Shown here: piece after piece, positions 43,315 to 51,821 of the stretch
Layout of the letters: each line of letters starts with the position of its first letter
Numbering within the stretch: the first letter of the stretch is position 1
NCBI RefSeq assembly: GCF_014333585.1
Contig: NZ_JACSCW010000003.1
Location: forward strand, 372,001 to 436,000
Direction of reading: 5' to 3'
DNA: 64,000 bases
From: Hymenobacter sp. BT188
GTDB taxonomy: Bacteria; Bacteroidota; Bacteroidia; Cytophagales; Hymenobacteraceae
Notes under the pieces: model-generated
What the model saw: only the letters and a program-made list of their open reading frames with translations
What the model was told of the DNA's origin: nothing
The model's database searches: none
Program-made: the position numbers and the translations under genes

Positions 43315-45348
43315 CTACTTGTGTTTTAACACAATTGACTCGGCATGCTTAGCTACCACGCGACTGTACAGCTCACGGAGTGCAGTGTATTCCTGAGCTG
43401 AGTATTCAGTTTTGCGCAGCTGAAGGCGGCTGGTGATGTGCAGCGTATTTTGCTGCGGCGTGATATTGAACTGAAAACGCCCCCCATCATTGGGTAGGCT
43501 CAGCAATAGGTTGGCAGGCAACTCCTGCACTTCATACCCGGCCGGCAACGTTAGTGCAATGGTCTGGGTATAGTCGCGTAGCATTCCAAAATCGACAGGA
43601 AATTGTCGGTCTTCTTGGCGGAACGGGTTTTGGCCTTCTCCTAAGTGGCGTAAAGGCTGTACATATAGCGTAGTAGCCGCCGCCTCACCCCCTGGTATTT
43701 TTACGCCAACTTCTACACTAAATGGTTGCTGCGAAGCGGCAACATTATTAAATACCGGGGCTGTTAAAGTCCACTCCGGCCAGCGTTGCTGCAAATTTTT
43801 GATAAATTGTTTCTCCGTGCTGCCCGCCAGAAGCTCCCGGGCTTCTGAGCCAGCATAGCCCGTGTGCTCCAGCTTAATTTTGCCCCCCAGCGCACCTTGT
43901 TCAGTCATTTCTAATTGAGCTGTAGTGTAGCGCATATAGCGTTGGGTAGGTACTAGTGACACCCAGCGCCCGCCTGTCTTGTCCATAAGCCGACCCTGAC
44001 CATTGAGGCAGCGCTCTGGCAACGTGCCGGCCATGATGAGCGGCTCTGTAGCATCTACCAACACTTCTTTATTGTCGGGTAGTGTAACGAGGGCGGCTAC
44101 GTAGTTGAACTGACTGAGCACGGGCAAATCAGTCTGGATGCGACCATGGTCGCGGGTACTAATCAGCAGCGGTTCCGCCGTAAGTCCAGCTGCACGCAGC
44201 GTGTTGATGAGAAGCAGATTTAGCTCGGCAGCATTACCGGTACCCTGTTCGCAGATTCGTCGTAAGGTAGCCGTAGTATACAATCTCCCTTGTCCATTAT
44301 AGCGGACTGTGCGCTGCACCAGTGCCAACGCTGCATTCAGGCGCTCAGTAGAGTTAGGATATTGTGCAACAAATGCTGTTGCAGGGTTTGTGAGCGGTGT
44401 CGTCTTGCTCAGTGCTAAGCCAAATTGCTCATTATTTAGCAAGTCAGAGGCTATTTTGTCCCAAGTGCTCGTTATTTGTTGATACTCCTGCCCTGGATAT
44501 TGAATGCCATCTAGTTCAAAGTCTAAGCTACTAAGGTAGTCGCGAGCCGTAGTCATGTAAGGTTCCTCGCGAAAAGCGGGCACATCCTTCATCGCCCAGC
44601 GCAGCTGAAGTGCTTGTCCAGTGATCATTTCCCTCCGGGTGATACTACTAGCTAAGCTACGGCCATCAAAATCCTTAGGGGCCCATTGAATAATTGTGCT
44701 GTACGAAACTGCTTGCTTCTCTTTTATGTCGAAAGGGAAGTAGCTGCGCTCAGTTGTCTTGTAGCGGAAAAACTCAGGTAAAACCGCTCTGTACTCACTC
44801 CAGCGCACCGGAATAGTGTGCTGAAATTGCCAGTCTTGTAGGTTAAACAGGAAGTCCGATTTGATGACGTAGGTGTACTCTATGATGGAGCCCTCACGCA
44901 CATTGGGTAAGGTAAAAGCGCAGCGCACACGATTCGCGTCTACCTTTTCTTCGAATATGGCCTCCTTGTTCAGCTTTTCTTTCACTACCTGGCCATTCAC
45001 CAGATTATAAGTAAAGCCTTTCAGACCACTCAGTTCTTCTTTCTGTCCGTCCTTGTGGTAAAGCGGCACCTGCACGGTGGCCCAGGTATAGCCGGCTTTG
45101 CGATGAATGCGCAAACGCGTGGTACGCTCAAACACCAACTCAAACCCTTCGTCGCCACCCCTGATCTTCGACTGACCAAAGTCGCAGAGAATTTCGGCCG
45201 CCGCTGTGATATCCGCTTTGGCCTGGGGGGCAAAATCAGCGGCCTTTACATCGCCAAATTGAATGGGTACTTGCTGGGCGCTGCAAAAATGCCCCCCAGC
45301 AAAAAATAGCATAGCTAGGGCTACGGCGCGGCCTAAAGGCGAAAGCAT
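43315..45348 (-). CDS. DUF3857 / transglutaminase-fold protein lacking the catalytic Cys, second copy
   Basis: Exported 677-aa protein (signal peptide MLSPLGRAVALAMLFFAGGHFCSAQ), very similar in layout to the 41071-43137 product: HRKAGYTWATVQVPLYHKDG, NVREGSIIEYTYVIKSDFLFNLQDWQFQ, then a core GTGNAAELNLLLINTLRAAG and FNYVAALVTLP, again without Cys or His at the catalytic positions. A 177-base gap separates it from the next copy, so it may have its own transcript. The three genes look like a tandem duplication with later specialisation. Confidence 0.87.
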   Translation of the reverse strand: MLSPLGRAVALAMLFFAGGHFCSAQQVPIQFGDVKAADFAPQAKADITAAAEILCDFGQSKIRGGDEGFELVFERTTRLRIHRKAGYTWATVQVPLYHKDGQKEELSGLKGFTYNLVNGQVVKEKLNKEAIFEEKVDANRVRCAFTLPNVREGSIIEYTYVIKSDFLFNLQDWQFQHTIPVRWSEYRAVLPEFFRYKTTERSYFPFDIKEKQAVSYSTIIQWAPKDFDGRSLASSITRREMITGQALQLRWAMKDVPAFREEPYMTTARDYLSSLDFELDGIQYPGQEYQQITSTWDKIASDLLNNEQFGLALSKTTPLTNPATAFVAQYPNSTERLNAALALVQRTVRYNGQGRLYTTATLRRICEQGTGNAAELNLLLINTLRAAGLTAEPLLISTRDHGRIQTDLPVLSQFNYVAALVTLPDNKEVLVDATEPLIMAGTLPERCLNGQGRLMDKTGGRWVSLVPTQRYMRYTTAQLEMTEQGALGGKIKLEHTGYAGSEARELLAGSTEKQFIKNLQQRWPEWTLTAPVFNNVAASQQPFSVEVGVKIPGGEAAATTLYVQPLRHLGEGQNPFRQEDRQFPVDFGMLRDYTQTIALTLPAGYEVQELPANLLLSLPNDGGRFQFNITPQQNTLHITSRLQLRKTEYSAQEYTALRELYSRVVAKHAESIVLKHK

Positions 45349-45513
45349 AAGGAAACGATAAAGGAGATAAGAATAGTCTAGGCTCCTTCATCCATAGCTC
45401 CTTAAAATAAGCTAAAATAACCGTGTAGGAAAGAGGCCGGTAATCCGGCAACCAAAAGTGCAAGATTGGTGCTTCTCTTCCAAGTTTTTCTGCTATATAG
45501 ATTTATGTATACG

Positions 45514-46704
45514 TTAAGCGGTAGCGCGCACGCGCTCTTCCGCCCGTACACCCCATAGCAGATAAGCCAGCGCGGCAAGCGTAGCAATGGCTCCAAGCGC
45601 GTGTACGTAAGGCAAATGACTGGCAATGTTGCCGTACAGCCAGCCCGACAAAAGCGCACCCAGCCCAATGCCAGCCTCCAGCGCGATGTACATAGTGGCC
45701 ACAGCCCGACCGCGCCGCTGCTCATGGCTCAGGTCGATGGTCCAGGCGTAAAGGGTAGGGGAGTTGAGACCCGCAGCCAATCCAAAGATTACGGCGGCGG
45801 CGAGGAATATTGGGACGGAGTTCGCCACAATCAGCAGGATCATGGAGAAGGCCAGTAGGGCAGCCGAAGCCCGCAGAATCGGGACACGGCCGTAAGTATC
45901 GGAGGCGCGCCCAGCCACCAGGCGAACCAGCAAGGACGCGGTGGTGAAGAAAGTGAAAAAAAGCCCTTTGTTAGCAATGCCCAGCAGCTGGCTTTGGTCG
46001 GGAATAACGGTGAGCACAATGCCGAAAGGAAACAGGCACAGCAGCGTAACAATAGCCGGCGCACGCACCTGAGGTTCCAGTACCTCATTCCACTCCAAAC
46101 GCAGCAGACGCCAGCTAAACCGTTCGCGCTGGGCTTGCGGCAAGGTTTCGGTCATGGTGCCCTGCACAGCCAACGACAGTAGCGCCGCCCCCGACGAGCA
46201 ATAGAACATCGTTTCCAGCGAAAACTGGTTGGTAATCAGACTGCCCACCACTGGTCCGGCTGCCATGCCCAAGCTGCCCGCCACGCCCAGCAGGCCCATC
46301 GCCTCGCCCCGCCGCTGGAGCGGAATAATATCGGCAATAAACGCGGCCGTGCCCGTGGGCTTGAATCCTGTACTAAACCCGTGGAGCAAACGCAGCAGCA
46401 GAAACCCCGCAACTGTGGTGACCCAGGGATAAAAGAACCCGCACAGAAAGCACACCAGCGAGCCAAATACCATCACCGGAATACGGCCTACGGTATCAGC
46501 CAGCTTGCCGCTGAACGGTCGCGAAATGCCCGCCGTGAGCGTAAAAAGCGCGATAATAAATCCTTTGTAATCGGCCCCACCCAGCCGCGTGAGATAATCG
46601 GGTAGCTCCGGCAGGAGCATATTGAAGCTGATGAAAAACAGGAATGAACTCAGGCACATTAGCCAAAAGCCAGCCGAGTAAATACTGTTCTTAAAGAAGC
46701 GCAT
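45514..46704 (-). CDS. Major facilitator superfamily transporter
   Basis: Inner-membrane secondary transporter, 396 aa with about 12 hydrophobic segments. The loop 2-3 MFS motif appears as GKLADTVGRIPVMVFGS, and the symmetric second-half copy as GRASDTYGRVPILRAS. The FSTGFKPTGTAAFIADIIP and RRGEAMGLLGVAGSLGMA segments are typical of drug or sugar efflux members. Substrate cannot be inferred. The gene stands alone with no partner in the same orientation close by. Confidence 0.9.
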   Translation of the reverse strand: MRFFKNSIYSAGFWLMCLSSFLFFISFNMLLPELPDYLTRLGGADYKGFIIALFTLTAGISRPFSGKLADTVGRIPVMVFGSLVCFLCGFFYPWVTTVAGFLLLRLLHGFSTGFKPTGTAAFIADIIPLQRRGEAMGLLGVAGSLGMAAGPVVGSLITNQFSLETMFYCSSGAALLSLAVQGTMTETLPQAQRERFSWRLLRLEWNEVLEPQVRAPAIVTLLCLFPFGIVLTVIPDQSQLLGIANKGLFFTFFTTASLLVRLVAGRASDTYGRVPILRASAALLAFSMILLIVANSVPIFLAAAVIFGLAAGLNSPTLYAWTIDLSHEQRRGRAVATMYIALEAGIGLGALLSGWLYGNIASHLPYVHALGAIATLAALAYLLWGVRAEERVRATA

Positions 46705-46836
46705 AGGCGTAAAGGTACGCCTCCGAACGCCAGTTGGTTAAAGTTTTTGCCCCCCACAGGCAAGCAGCAGCGTAAGCAGAAACTCGAGGCCGGGTGAGCT
46801 CACTTTTACTTGCTCAGATAGGCTCATTGTCTGTTT

Positions 46837-47280
46837 TTACGGTAGAATCGTTACGCCATACTTCGCGCAGATTTGCGTAACGCCCGCAAAATCTGGCGGG
46901 CCGGGCGGAAGTTGGTTTATCTCCTCAAACATGCGCTCTATACCAGCCGGAAAGATGGATAAATGAACCTTGGCTTTTGTATCGCCAACTACCGTGAAGC
47001 GGTGCGCCACACCGCGCGGCACGTACGTTAGCTCGCCCGCTTTTAAGGTTTGTACCGTGTCTTCTACCTGAAACTCGACCGTGCCTTCCAGCACGTGAAA
47101 CACCTCATCTTCATTAGCATGCACGTGCTTCGGAACGCCTACTCCGGGGTCGTTCCATTGCTCAATCAGCGTGAACTGATTGTTGGTGTCCTTCCCACTT
47201 AGCATAATACGCTGATGATCGCCCAGCACATTTAGCCGAGTTCCATCTTCCTGCTTCAGAATTTTAGCTTCTGCACTCAT
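46837..47280 (-). CDS. Cupin-domain protein
   Basis: Single-domain cupin, 147 aa. Motif 1 appears as PKHVHANEDEVFHVLEGTVEFQ, with the His pair and Glu that bind a metal, and motif 2 as GELTYVPRGVAHRFTVVGD. No signal peptide, so cytoplasmic. Such proteins may be small dioxygenases, isomerases or ligand sensors; function is not determined by sequence. A second, shorter cupin is encoded at 56429-56776. Confidence 0.85.
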   Translation of the reverse strand: MSAEAKILKQEDGTRLNVLGDHQRIMLSGKDTNNQFTLIEQWNDPGVGVPKHVHANEDEVFHVLEGTVEFQVEDTVQTLKAGELTYVPRGVAHRFTVVGDTKAKVHLSIFPAGIERMFEEINQLPPGPPDFAGVTQICAKYGVTILP

Positions 47281-47519
47281 ATTTGTCTGGCATTTATCGT
47301 GTTAAGGAAGATATTAAATATATCAGATATATACCATGGCTGAGCTAGTCCTCTTCAACTGCCGCCAGCTTTTTTAGCGCTTTTGCAGTTCAAGAAATTA
47401 CTGCTTTCTATGCCTTAAGAGTATGTAGAGGAGATAAGACGAACCGCATTTTTAGGAAGTATGTATGTCAAAACGGCTGTCTCCGTAGTTCGGCGCGAAG
47501 TGTGTCGGTGCCATTTCCT

Positions 47520-49400
47520 ATGCCTTGGTTCTCTGACTTTTTCGATAAAATTTCCGCTAAACGCCCCCGCCCCGATGGTAAGCCTGCTCTTACAGTGCGC
47601 GAGCGGTTTTCGGCACTAAAAAACATTCCGGCTTTCCTGAAGCTCATATGGGAAACTAGCCCCAGCCTCACGCTCGGCAATATTGGTCTGCGCTTGCTGC
47701 GAGCGGCTTTGCCGGTGGCTATGCTGTATGTGGGCCAGCTTATTCTAGACTCCGTGGTGAGTTTGGCGCGTTCGGGAGGCAATTCTGGTACCTCGTTGGG
47801 ACCGCTGCTGAGCTTAGTGGCGCTGGAGTTTGGACTAGCCATTTTGTCGGATACGCTGGGACGCGGCGTAGCCTTGCTCGATAGTCTGCTGGGCGATTTA
47901 TTCGCCAACCGCTCCTCCGTGCGCCTCATGGAACACGCCGCCGAACTCGACCTCGATCAGTTCGAGGACAGTACATTTTACGATAAGCTCGAACGCGCCC
48001 GCCGCCAAACTCTTTCGCGCACCGTGCTCATGGCACAGGTGCTTAGCCAGGCCCAGGACGCCATTACGATGGCGTTTCTGGCCATCGGGCTGGTTGCCTT
48101 CAATCCGTGGTTGCTACTGCTATTGTTGGTGGCCGTTATTCCAGCTTTTCTGGGCGAGTCGCACTTCAATGAGCGCAGTTACTCACTAGTCCACGGTTGG
48201 ACGCCGGAGCGCCGCGAGCTGGACTACCTGCGCCAGACCGGCGCCAGCGACGAAACCGCCAAAGAAGTCAAAATCTTCGGCTTGTCGGGCTTTCTGATTG
48301 ATCGATTCAAGTTGCTGTCGGATCAATTTTATCAGCAGAACAAAGCGCTAGTGTTGCGGAGAGCGGGCTGGGGGGCTTTTTTCGCGGCGGTGGGCGCGGC
48401 TGGCTACTACGCGGCCTACGTGTATATCATTTCGCAGGCCGTCAGGGGGCAAATTTCGATTGGTCAGCTCACGTTTCTGGCCGGCTCATTTGCTAGGATG
48501 CGCGGCTTGCTGGAAGGCATTCTGAGTCGATTTAGCAGCGTGGCCGAAGGCGCGTTGTATCTACAGGACTTCTTCGATTTCTTCCGCATTCAACCTCGCA
48601 TTATTCGCGACGAAGCCCACGTTGTGCGGCCTTTCCCGCGGCCGATTCGGGTGGGGTTTCAGTTTGAAAATGTGGGCTTCAAATACCGGAACGCCGGCAA
48701 ATGGGCCATTCGCAATCTGAGTTTCACCCTGCAAGCGGGCGAAAAGCTGGCGTTGGTAGGCGAGAACGGCGCCGGTAAAACAACTTTGGTCAAGCTGTTG
48801 GCCCGCCTCTACGACCCCACGGAAGGCCGCATTCTGCTCGACGGCCACGATTTGCGCGAGTACGACCCGGCCGAACTACGCCAGGAAATCGGTGTCATCT
48901 TCCAGGATTTCGTGCGCTTCCAGTTATCAGCTGGTCAGAATCTGGCCGTGGGCCGGATTGAGGAAAAAGAAAACCAGGACCGGATTCAGGCCGCAGCAGC
49001 TCAAAGCCTGGCCGATACGGTGGTGCAAAAGCTGCCCGCTGGCTACGATCAAATTATCGGGCGTCGCTTTGCTGGCGGCGTAGACCTAAGCGGGGGCGAA
49101 TGGCAGAAAATTGCGTTGGGCCGGGCCTACATGCGCGATGCCCAACTCCTTATTCTGGATGAGCCCACCGCTGCCCTCGATGCCCGCGCCGAGCACGAAG
49201 TTTTTCAGCGCTTCGCCGACCTGACCAAAGGCAAAACCGCCGTGCTGATTTCGCACCGTTTCAGTACTGTACGTATGGCCGACCGAATCCTAGTAATTGA
49301 GAATGGTGAATTCGTCGAAATTGGCTCGCACCCGGAGTTGCTGGCCCGTGGGGGGCGTTATGCTGAGCTGTTTGCCCTACAGGCCGCAGGGTATAGATAG
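47520..49400 (+). CDS. ABC-type exporter, fused membrane and ATPase domains
   Basis: Half-size type IV ABC exporter, 626 aa from the ATG at 47520 (a GTG 18 bases upstream is the alternative). The membrane domain occupies about residues 35-340. The ATPase domain has Walker A GENGAGKTT (414-422), signature LSGGEWQK (from 523), Walker B LLILDEP with Asp547 and Glu548, and the switch His in ISHRFSTV. It should work as a homodimer exporting a lipid, peptide or drug. The TM region lacks recognisable MsbA lipid A motifs, so the substrate is open. Confidence 0.92.
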   Translation: MPWFSDFFDKISAKRPRPDGKPALTVRERFSALKNIPAFLKLIWETSPSLTLGNIGLRLLRAALPVAMLYVGQLILDSVVSLARSGGNSGTSLGPLLSLVALEFGLAILSDTLGRGVALLDSLLGDLFANRSSVRLMEHAAELDLDQFEDSTFYDKLERARRQTLSRTVLMAQVLSQAQDAITMAFLAIGLVAFNPWLLLLLLVAVIPAFLGESHFNERSYSLVHGWTPERRELDYLRQTGASDETAKEVKIFGLSGFLIDRFKLLSDQFYQQNKALVLRRAGWGAFFAAVGAAGYYAAYVYIISQAVRGQISIGQLTFLAGSFARMRGLLEGILSRFSSVAEGALYLQDFFDFFRIQPRIIRDEAHVVRPFPRPIRVGFQFENVGFKYRNAGKWAIRNLSFTLQAGEKLALVGENGAGKTTLVKLLARLYDPTEGRILLDGHDLREYDPAELRQEIGVIFQDFVRFQLSAGQNLAVGRIEEKENQDRIQAAAAQSLADTVVQKLPAGYDQIIGRRFAGGVDLSGGEWQKIALGRAYMRDAQLLILDEPTAALDARAEHEVFQRFADLTKGKTAVLISHRFSTVRMADRILVIENGEFVEIGSHPELLARGGRYAELFALQAAGYR

Positions 49401-49562
49401 AGGTATGGTTTGGCGCTGAGGCCTGCCAGAATAACGGGAAAGCACGAACCAGCCGCATCAATGGCGTTAACCAATTTTTTTGCCCCTTTTCCACTGATTA
49501 TCAAACCGTAAACAAAATCCATTTCGTATCTTGGGTATAGGTATCACCAATAGCCAACACCC

Positions 49563-50153
49563 ATGAAACTATCGTTTACGCTGCTCCTTACTTTGCTGAC
49601 ACTAGCAATGACAGGCTGCTTCGCCTCACGTGAGGCCCGAGTCGAATCGGACTATAGCTACACTGGCAATTTTCGCCGTTATCGGACCTATGATTTCATT
49701 ACCGGCCAAGGCTTAGCCGCCGATACCAGTCGCTTGGGCGAAGTACTCCGCGAGGCTATTCGGACCCGTATGCGGGTGCAGGGCTATAGGCCAGCACGCA
49801 GCCGCGCCGACCTGCTAGTCAACTTCCGCGTGTTTGAAGGTGATATGCGTTTTCGCGGCTATGCTCAGGAGGACCTCACGCGCTGGGTGACTACTGGCAT
49901 CGTAGAAGACGACGAGACTCCTAAAGAGGAGCGGCAGGGCTACAAGCCAGTAAAGCTGCTGCTCACTGAAGGCACTTTGCTGGTCACGCTTATTGATAAT
50001 AAAACCAACCGCGCTGTTTGGAACGGCTACGCTTCGGGCGTGACGGTGCCTCCAGGCGCGCAGGGCGAACAGGTGTTAAAGCGCTCGGTGCGTTCCATTT
50101 TCGACCGCTACCAGATCTTTACGGAAGGCTATCTGGAGAATAACCGGCAATAG
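49563..50153 (+). CDS. DUF4136-family lipoprotein
   Basis: Lipoprotein of 196 aa: signal peptide with lipobox MTGC (Cys19), followed by the DUF4136 pattern (YSYTGNFRRYRTYDFITG, IRTRMRVQGYRPARSRADLLVNFRVF, LLVTLIDNKTNRAVWNGYASGV). The family is widespread in the outer or inner membrane leaflets of Gram-negative bacteria and has no known function. It converges on the DUF983 gene with 30 bases between stops. Confidence 0.88.
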   Translation: MKLSFTLLLTLLTLAMTGCFASREARVESDYSYTGNFRRYRTYDFITGQGLAADTSRLGEVLREAIRTRMRVQGYRPARSRADLLVNFRVFEGDMRFRGYAQEDLTRWVTTGIVEDDETPKEERQGYKPVKLLLTEGTLLVTLIDNKTNRAVWNGYASGVTVPPGAQGEQVLKRSVRSIFDRYQIFTEGYLENNRQ

Positions 50154-50183
50154 CCCGTTTCCAGAGAGTTATCCGATCTGTCG

Positions 50184-50597
50184 CTATGCTTTGCGAGGCT
50201 GTTGTTCCGTGGTTTCGGCCCACCGTGGATTATAACGAACAAAGCCGAACAAATACAGCATCAGCGCCCGCGAATAGCGAAATACCAGCGGCATAGTGAG
50301 TACCGTGGCTACGGCTACGGTCAGCACGTACACCCACACGGCTGGGTCGCCGGCCAGATAGTAGAGACCGACGCCGCTGAGTGCAAAAATCGCTACTGAG
50401 AAGCCGTAGCTCACAAACATTGCCCCCCAGTAAAAGCCAGGCTCCGGCTCGTAGGCTTGTCCGCAAACCGGACAGGAATCCAGCATTTGGGAGAACTTGG
50501 TGACGCGATACGTGGGGTACTTAAACAATGGGCCTTGATGGCAGCGCGGACAGCGAAGGGCCAGCATTGCGAGGAAAGAAGAACGAATTGGCTTCAT
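50184..50597 (-). CDS. DUF983-family membrane protein with two CxxC motifs
   Basis: Small membrane protein of 137 aa. The N-terminus has a zinc-ribbon-like pair of CxxC motifs (Cys16/19 in LRCPRCHQG and Cys42/45 in SCPVCGQAY), followed by PGFYWGAMFVSYGFSVAIF and one further helix pair. This is the DUF983 layout; function unknown, though some relatives lie near cytochrome oxidase genes. None is adjacent here. Confidence 0.88.
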   Translation of the reverse strand: MKPIRSSFLAMLALRCPRCHQGPLFKYPTYRVTKFSQMLDSCPVCGQAYEPEPGFYWGAMFVSYGFSVAIFALSGVGLYYLAGDPAVWVYVLTVAVATVLTMPLVFRYSRALMLYLFGFVRYNPRWAETTEQQPRKA

Positions 50598-50650
50598 TGG
50601 TTAAGCTAAAAATTGCCCCCCAGACTGGTTTGATGCGGGCTGGGAACGGC

Positions 50651-50693
50651 AAGCCGTAAGCATACGGTGCTGTCTTACGTATGCTTACGGCTT
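50651..50693. repeat. 16-base-pair inverted repeat
   Basis: AAGCCGTAAGCATACG (50651-50666) and its exact reverse complement (50678-50693) around an 11-base loop. It lies between the start of the DUF983 gene and the stop of the next minus-strand gene, so it may end transcription from 50744-51658, though there is no T tract. Confidence 0.85.
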
Positions 50694-50743
50694 AAGAGAC
50701 AAAGAAGCTGCGTCTGGAAGCGTATTGCTGCTCCGCTGAGGAG

Positions 50744-51658
50744 TTAGCGGCGGCTGCCAGGTATGCGAAATTGCAGGCCGATAGAAGGCACAATAGTTAC
50801 TCCCTTCAAGGTCGTGGAGCGATTATTCAGTAGCTGATACGTGCCGTAGTTTTGATAAAACACCGATACAGCCGGAATAATGTAGGCGTAGCGGTAGCCG
50901 ATTTTGGCATTGATAAAACCGCCATAGGAGCCAAAATTCTGCTTCTGGCTTAAACCCGCTAATAAGTTATTGGTGCCGATCTGATATACCTTATTGGAAT
51001 CGAAGCCATAGCGGACGAAGGTGTGCGTGTACACCACGCCAAACGACAACGCGCCAACTTCCTCTTCGGGGCCAAACGATTTGCTGAACACCAGCGGCAC
51101 AATCAGGTCGTTGCGGTTGGCCCGAAAGCTGAGAACATCCGCAATATTATCAAGGAAGGGCAGGTTGGGCAGCTTGGCGCGCTGCGTGGCAAACTGCAAC
51201 CCTATGCTGCCGTACATGGCACCCGCCTGGCCACCAGGACTTTCCGGTGTGCCCGTTGGACCCATAAACTGATACATGGCGTCAAAAACGTGCGAGCCGA
51301 AAGCGTACTTGTAGCCAGCATCTACGCGGTCGGTGACACCATAGCGCACGTATAGGTCGGCGGTGGGCTGCACTGGGTCGAGGACGTAGGCCAGAGCCGC
51401 CGCCTGTAGTCGGTCGACGGCAGCGCTATACTGCACGGTGTCTTTGCGGGCGGCCGCCGAAGCAGCGTCTTTCAGCGTAGAGCCAGCCTGGTCGAGGGTG
51501 GAGGTGGCCACATTGAAGGCCGTGTTGCCGCCTACCCGAAACTCGCCGCGGGGCGTGACCTTGCCCGAGCTAGTGAAGGTGCGCGGCGCGGTGCAAGCCG
51601 TGGCCAGCAGCGCCAGCAGGGGTAGATAGCGAAGGAGGGGCAGGCGGTGAATAGTCAT
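50744..51658 (-). CDS. Lipoprotein, predicted beta-rich, unknown function
   Basis: Not recognised. The 304-aa product has a signal peptide and lipobox LATAC (Cys22). The rest resembles small outer-membrane beta-barrel proteins: alternating strands such as ADLYVRYGVTDRVDAGYKYAFG, LSFGVVYTHTFVRYGFDSNK and a terminal IVPSIGLQFRIPG. A lipidated barrel is unusual but occurs in Bacteroidota. Single gene between an inverted repeat and a divergent membrane-protein gene. Confidence 0.7.
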   Translation of the reverse strand: MTIHRLPLLRYLPLLALLATACTAPRTFTSSGKVTPRGEFRVGGNTAFNVATSTLDQAGSTLKDAASAAARKDTVQYSAAVDRLQAAALAYVLDPVQPTADLYVRYGVTDRVDAGYKYAFGSHVFDAMYQFMGPTGTPESPGGQAGAMYGSIGLQFATQRAKLPNLPFLDNIADVLSFRANRNDLIVPLVFSKSFGPEEEVGALSFGVVYTHTFVRYGFDSNKVYQIGTNNLLAGLSQKQNFGSYGGFINAKIGYRYAYIIPAVSVFYQNYGTYQLLNNRSTTLKGVTIVPSIGLQFRIPGSRR

Positions 51659-51821
51659 GGAAGGAGAAGTAAAGCGGGGCGAAGTTGGTGAAAAAGCCCC
51701 CCAGCGCCAAAATCAGGCCGGAAGCCTAACTAATCGAATCAGAGTACCATAATGGTCCTGCATTCATCTGATTTGGGAGCACTTGCTGGTTTATCACCGC
51801 ATCCTGGCATATTTGCCCCCC

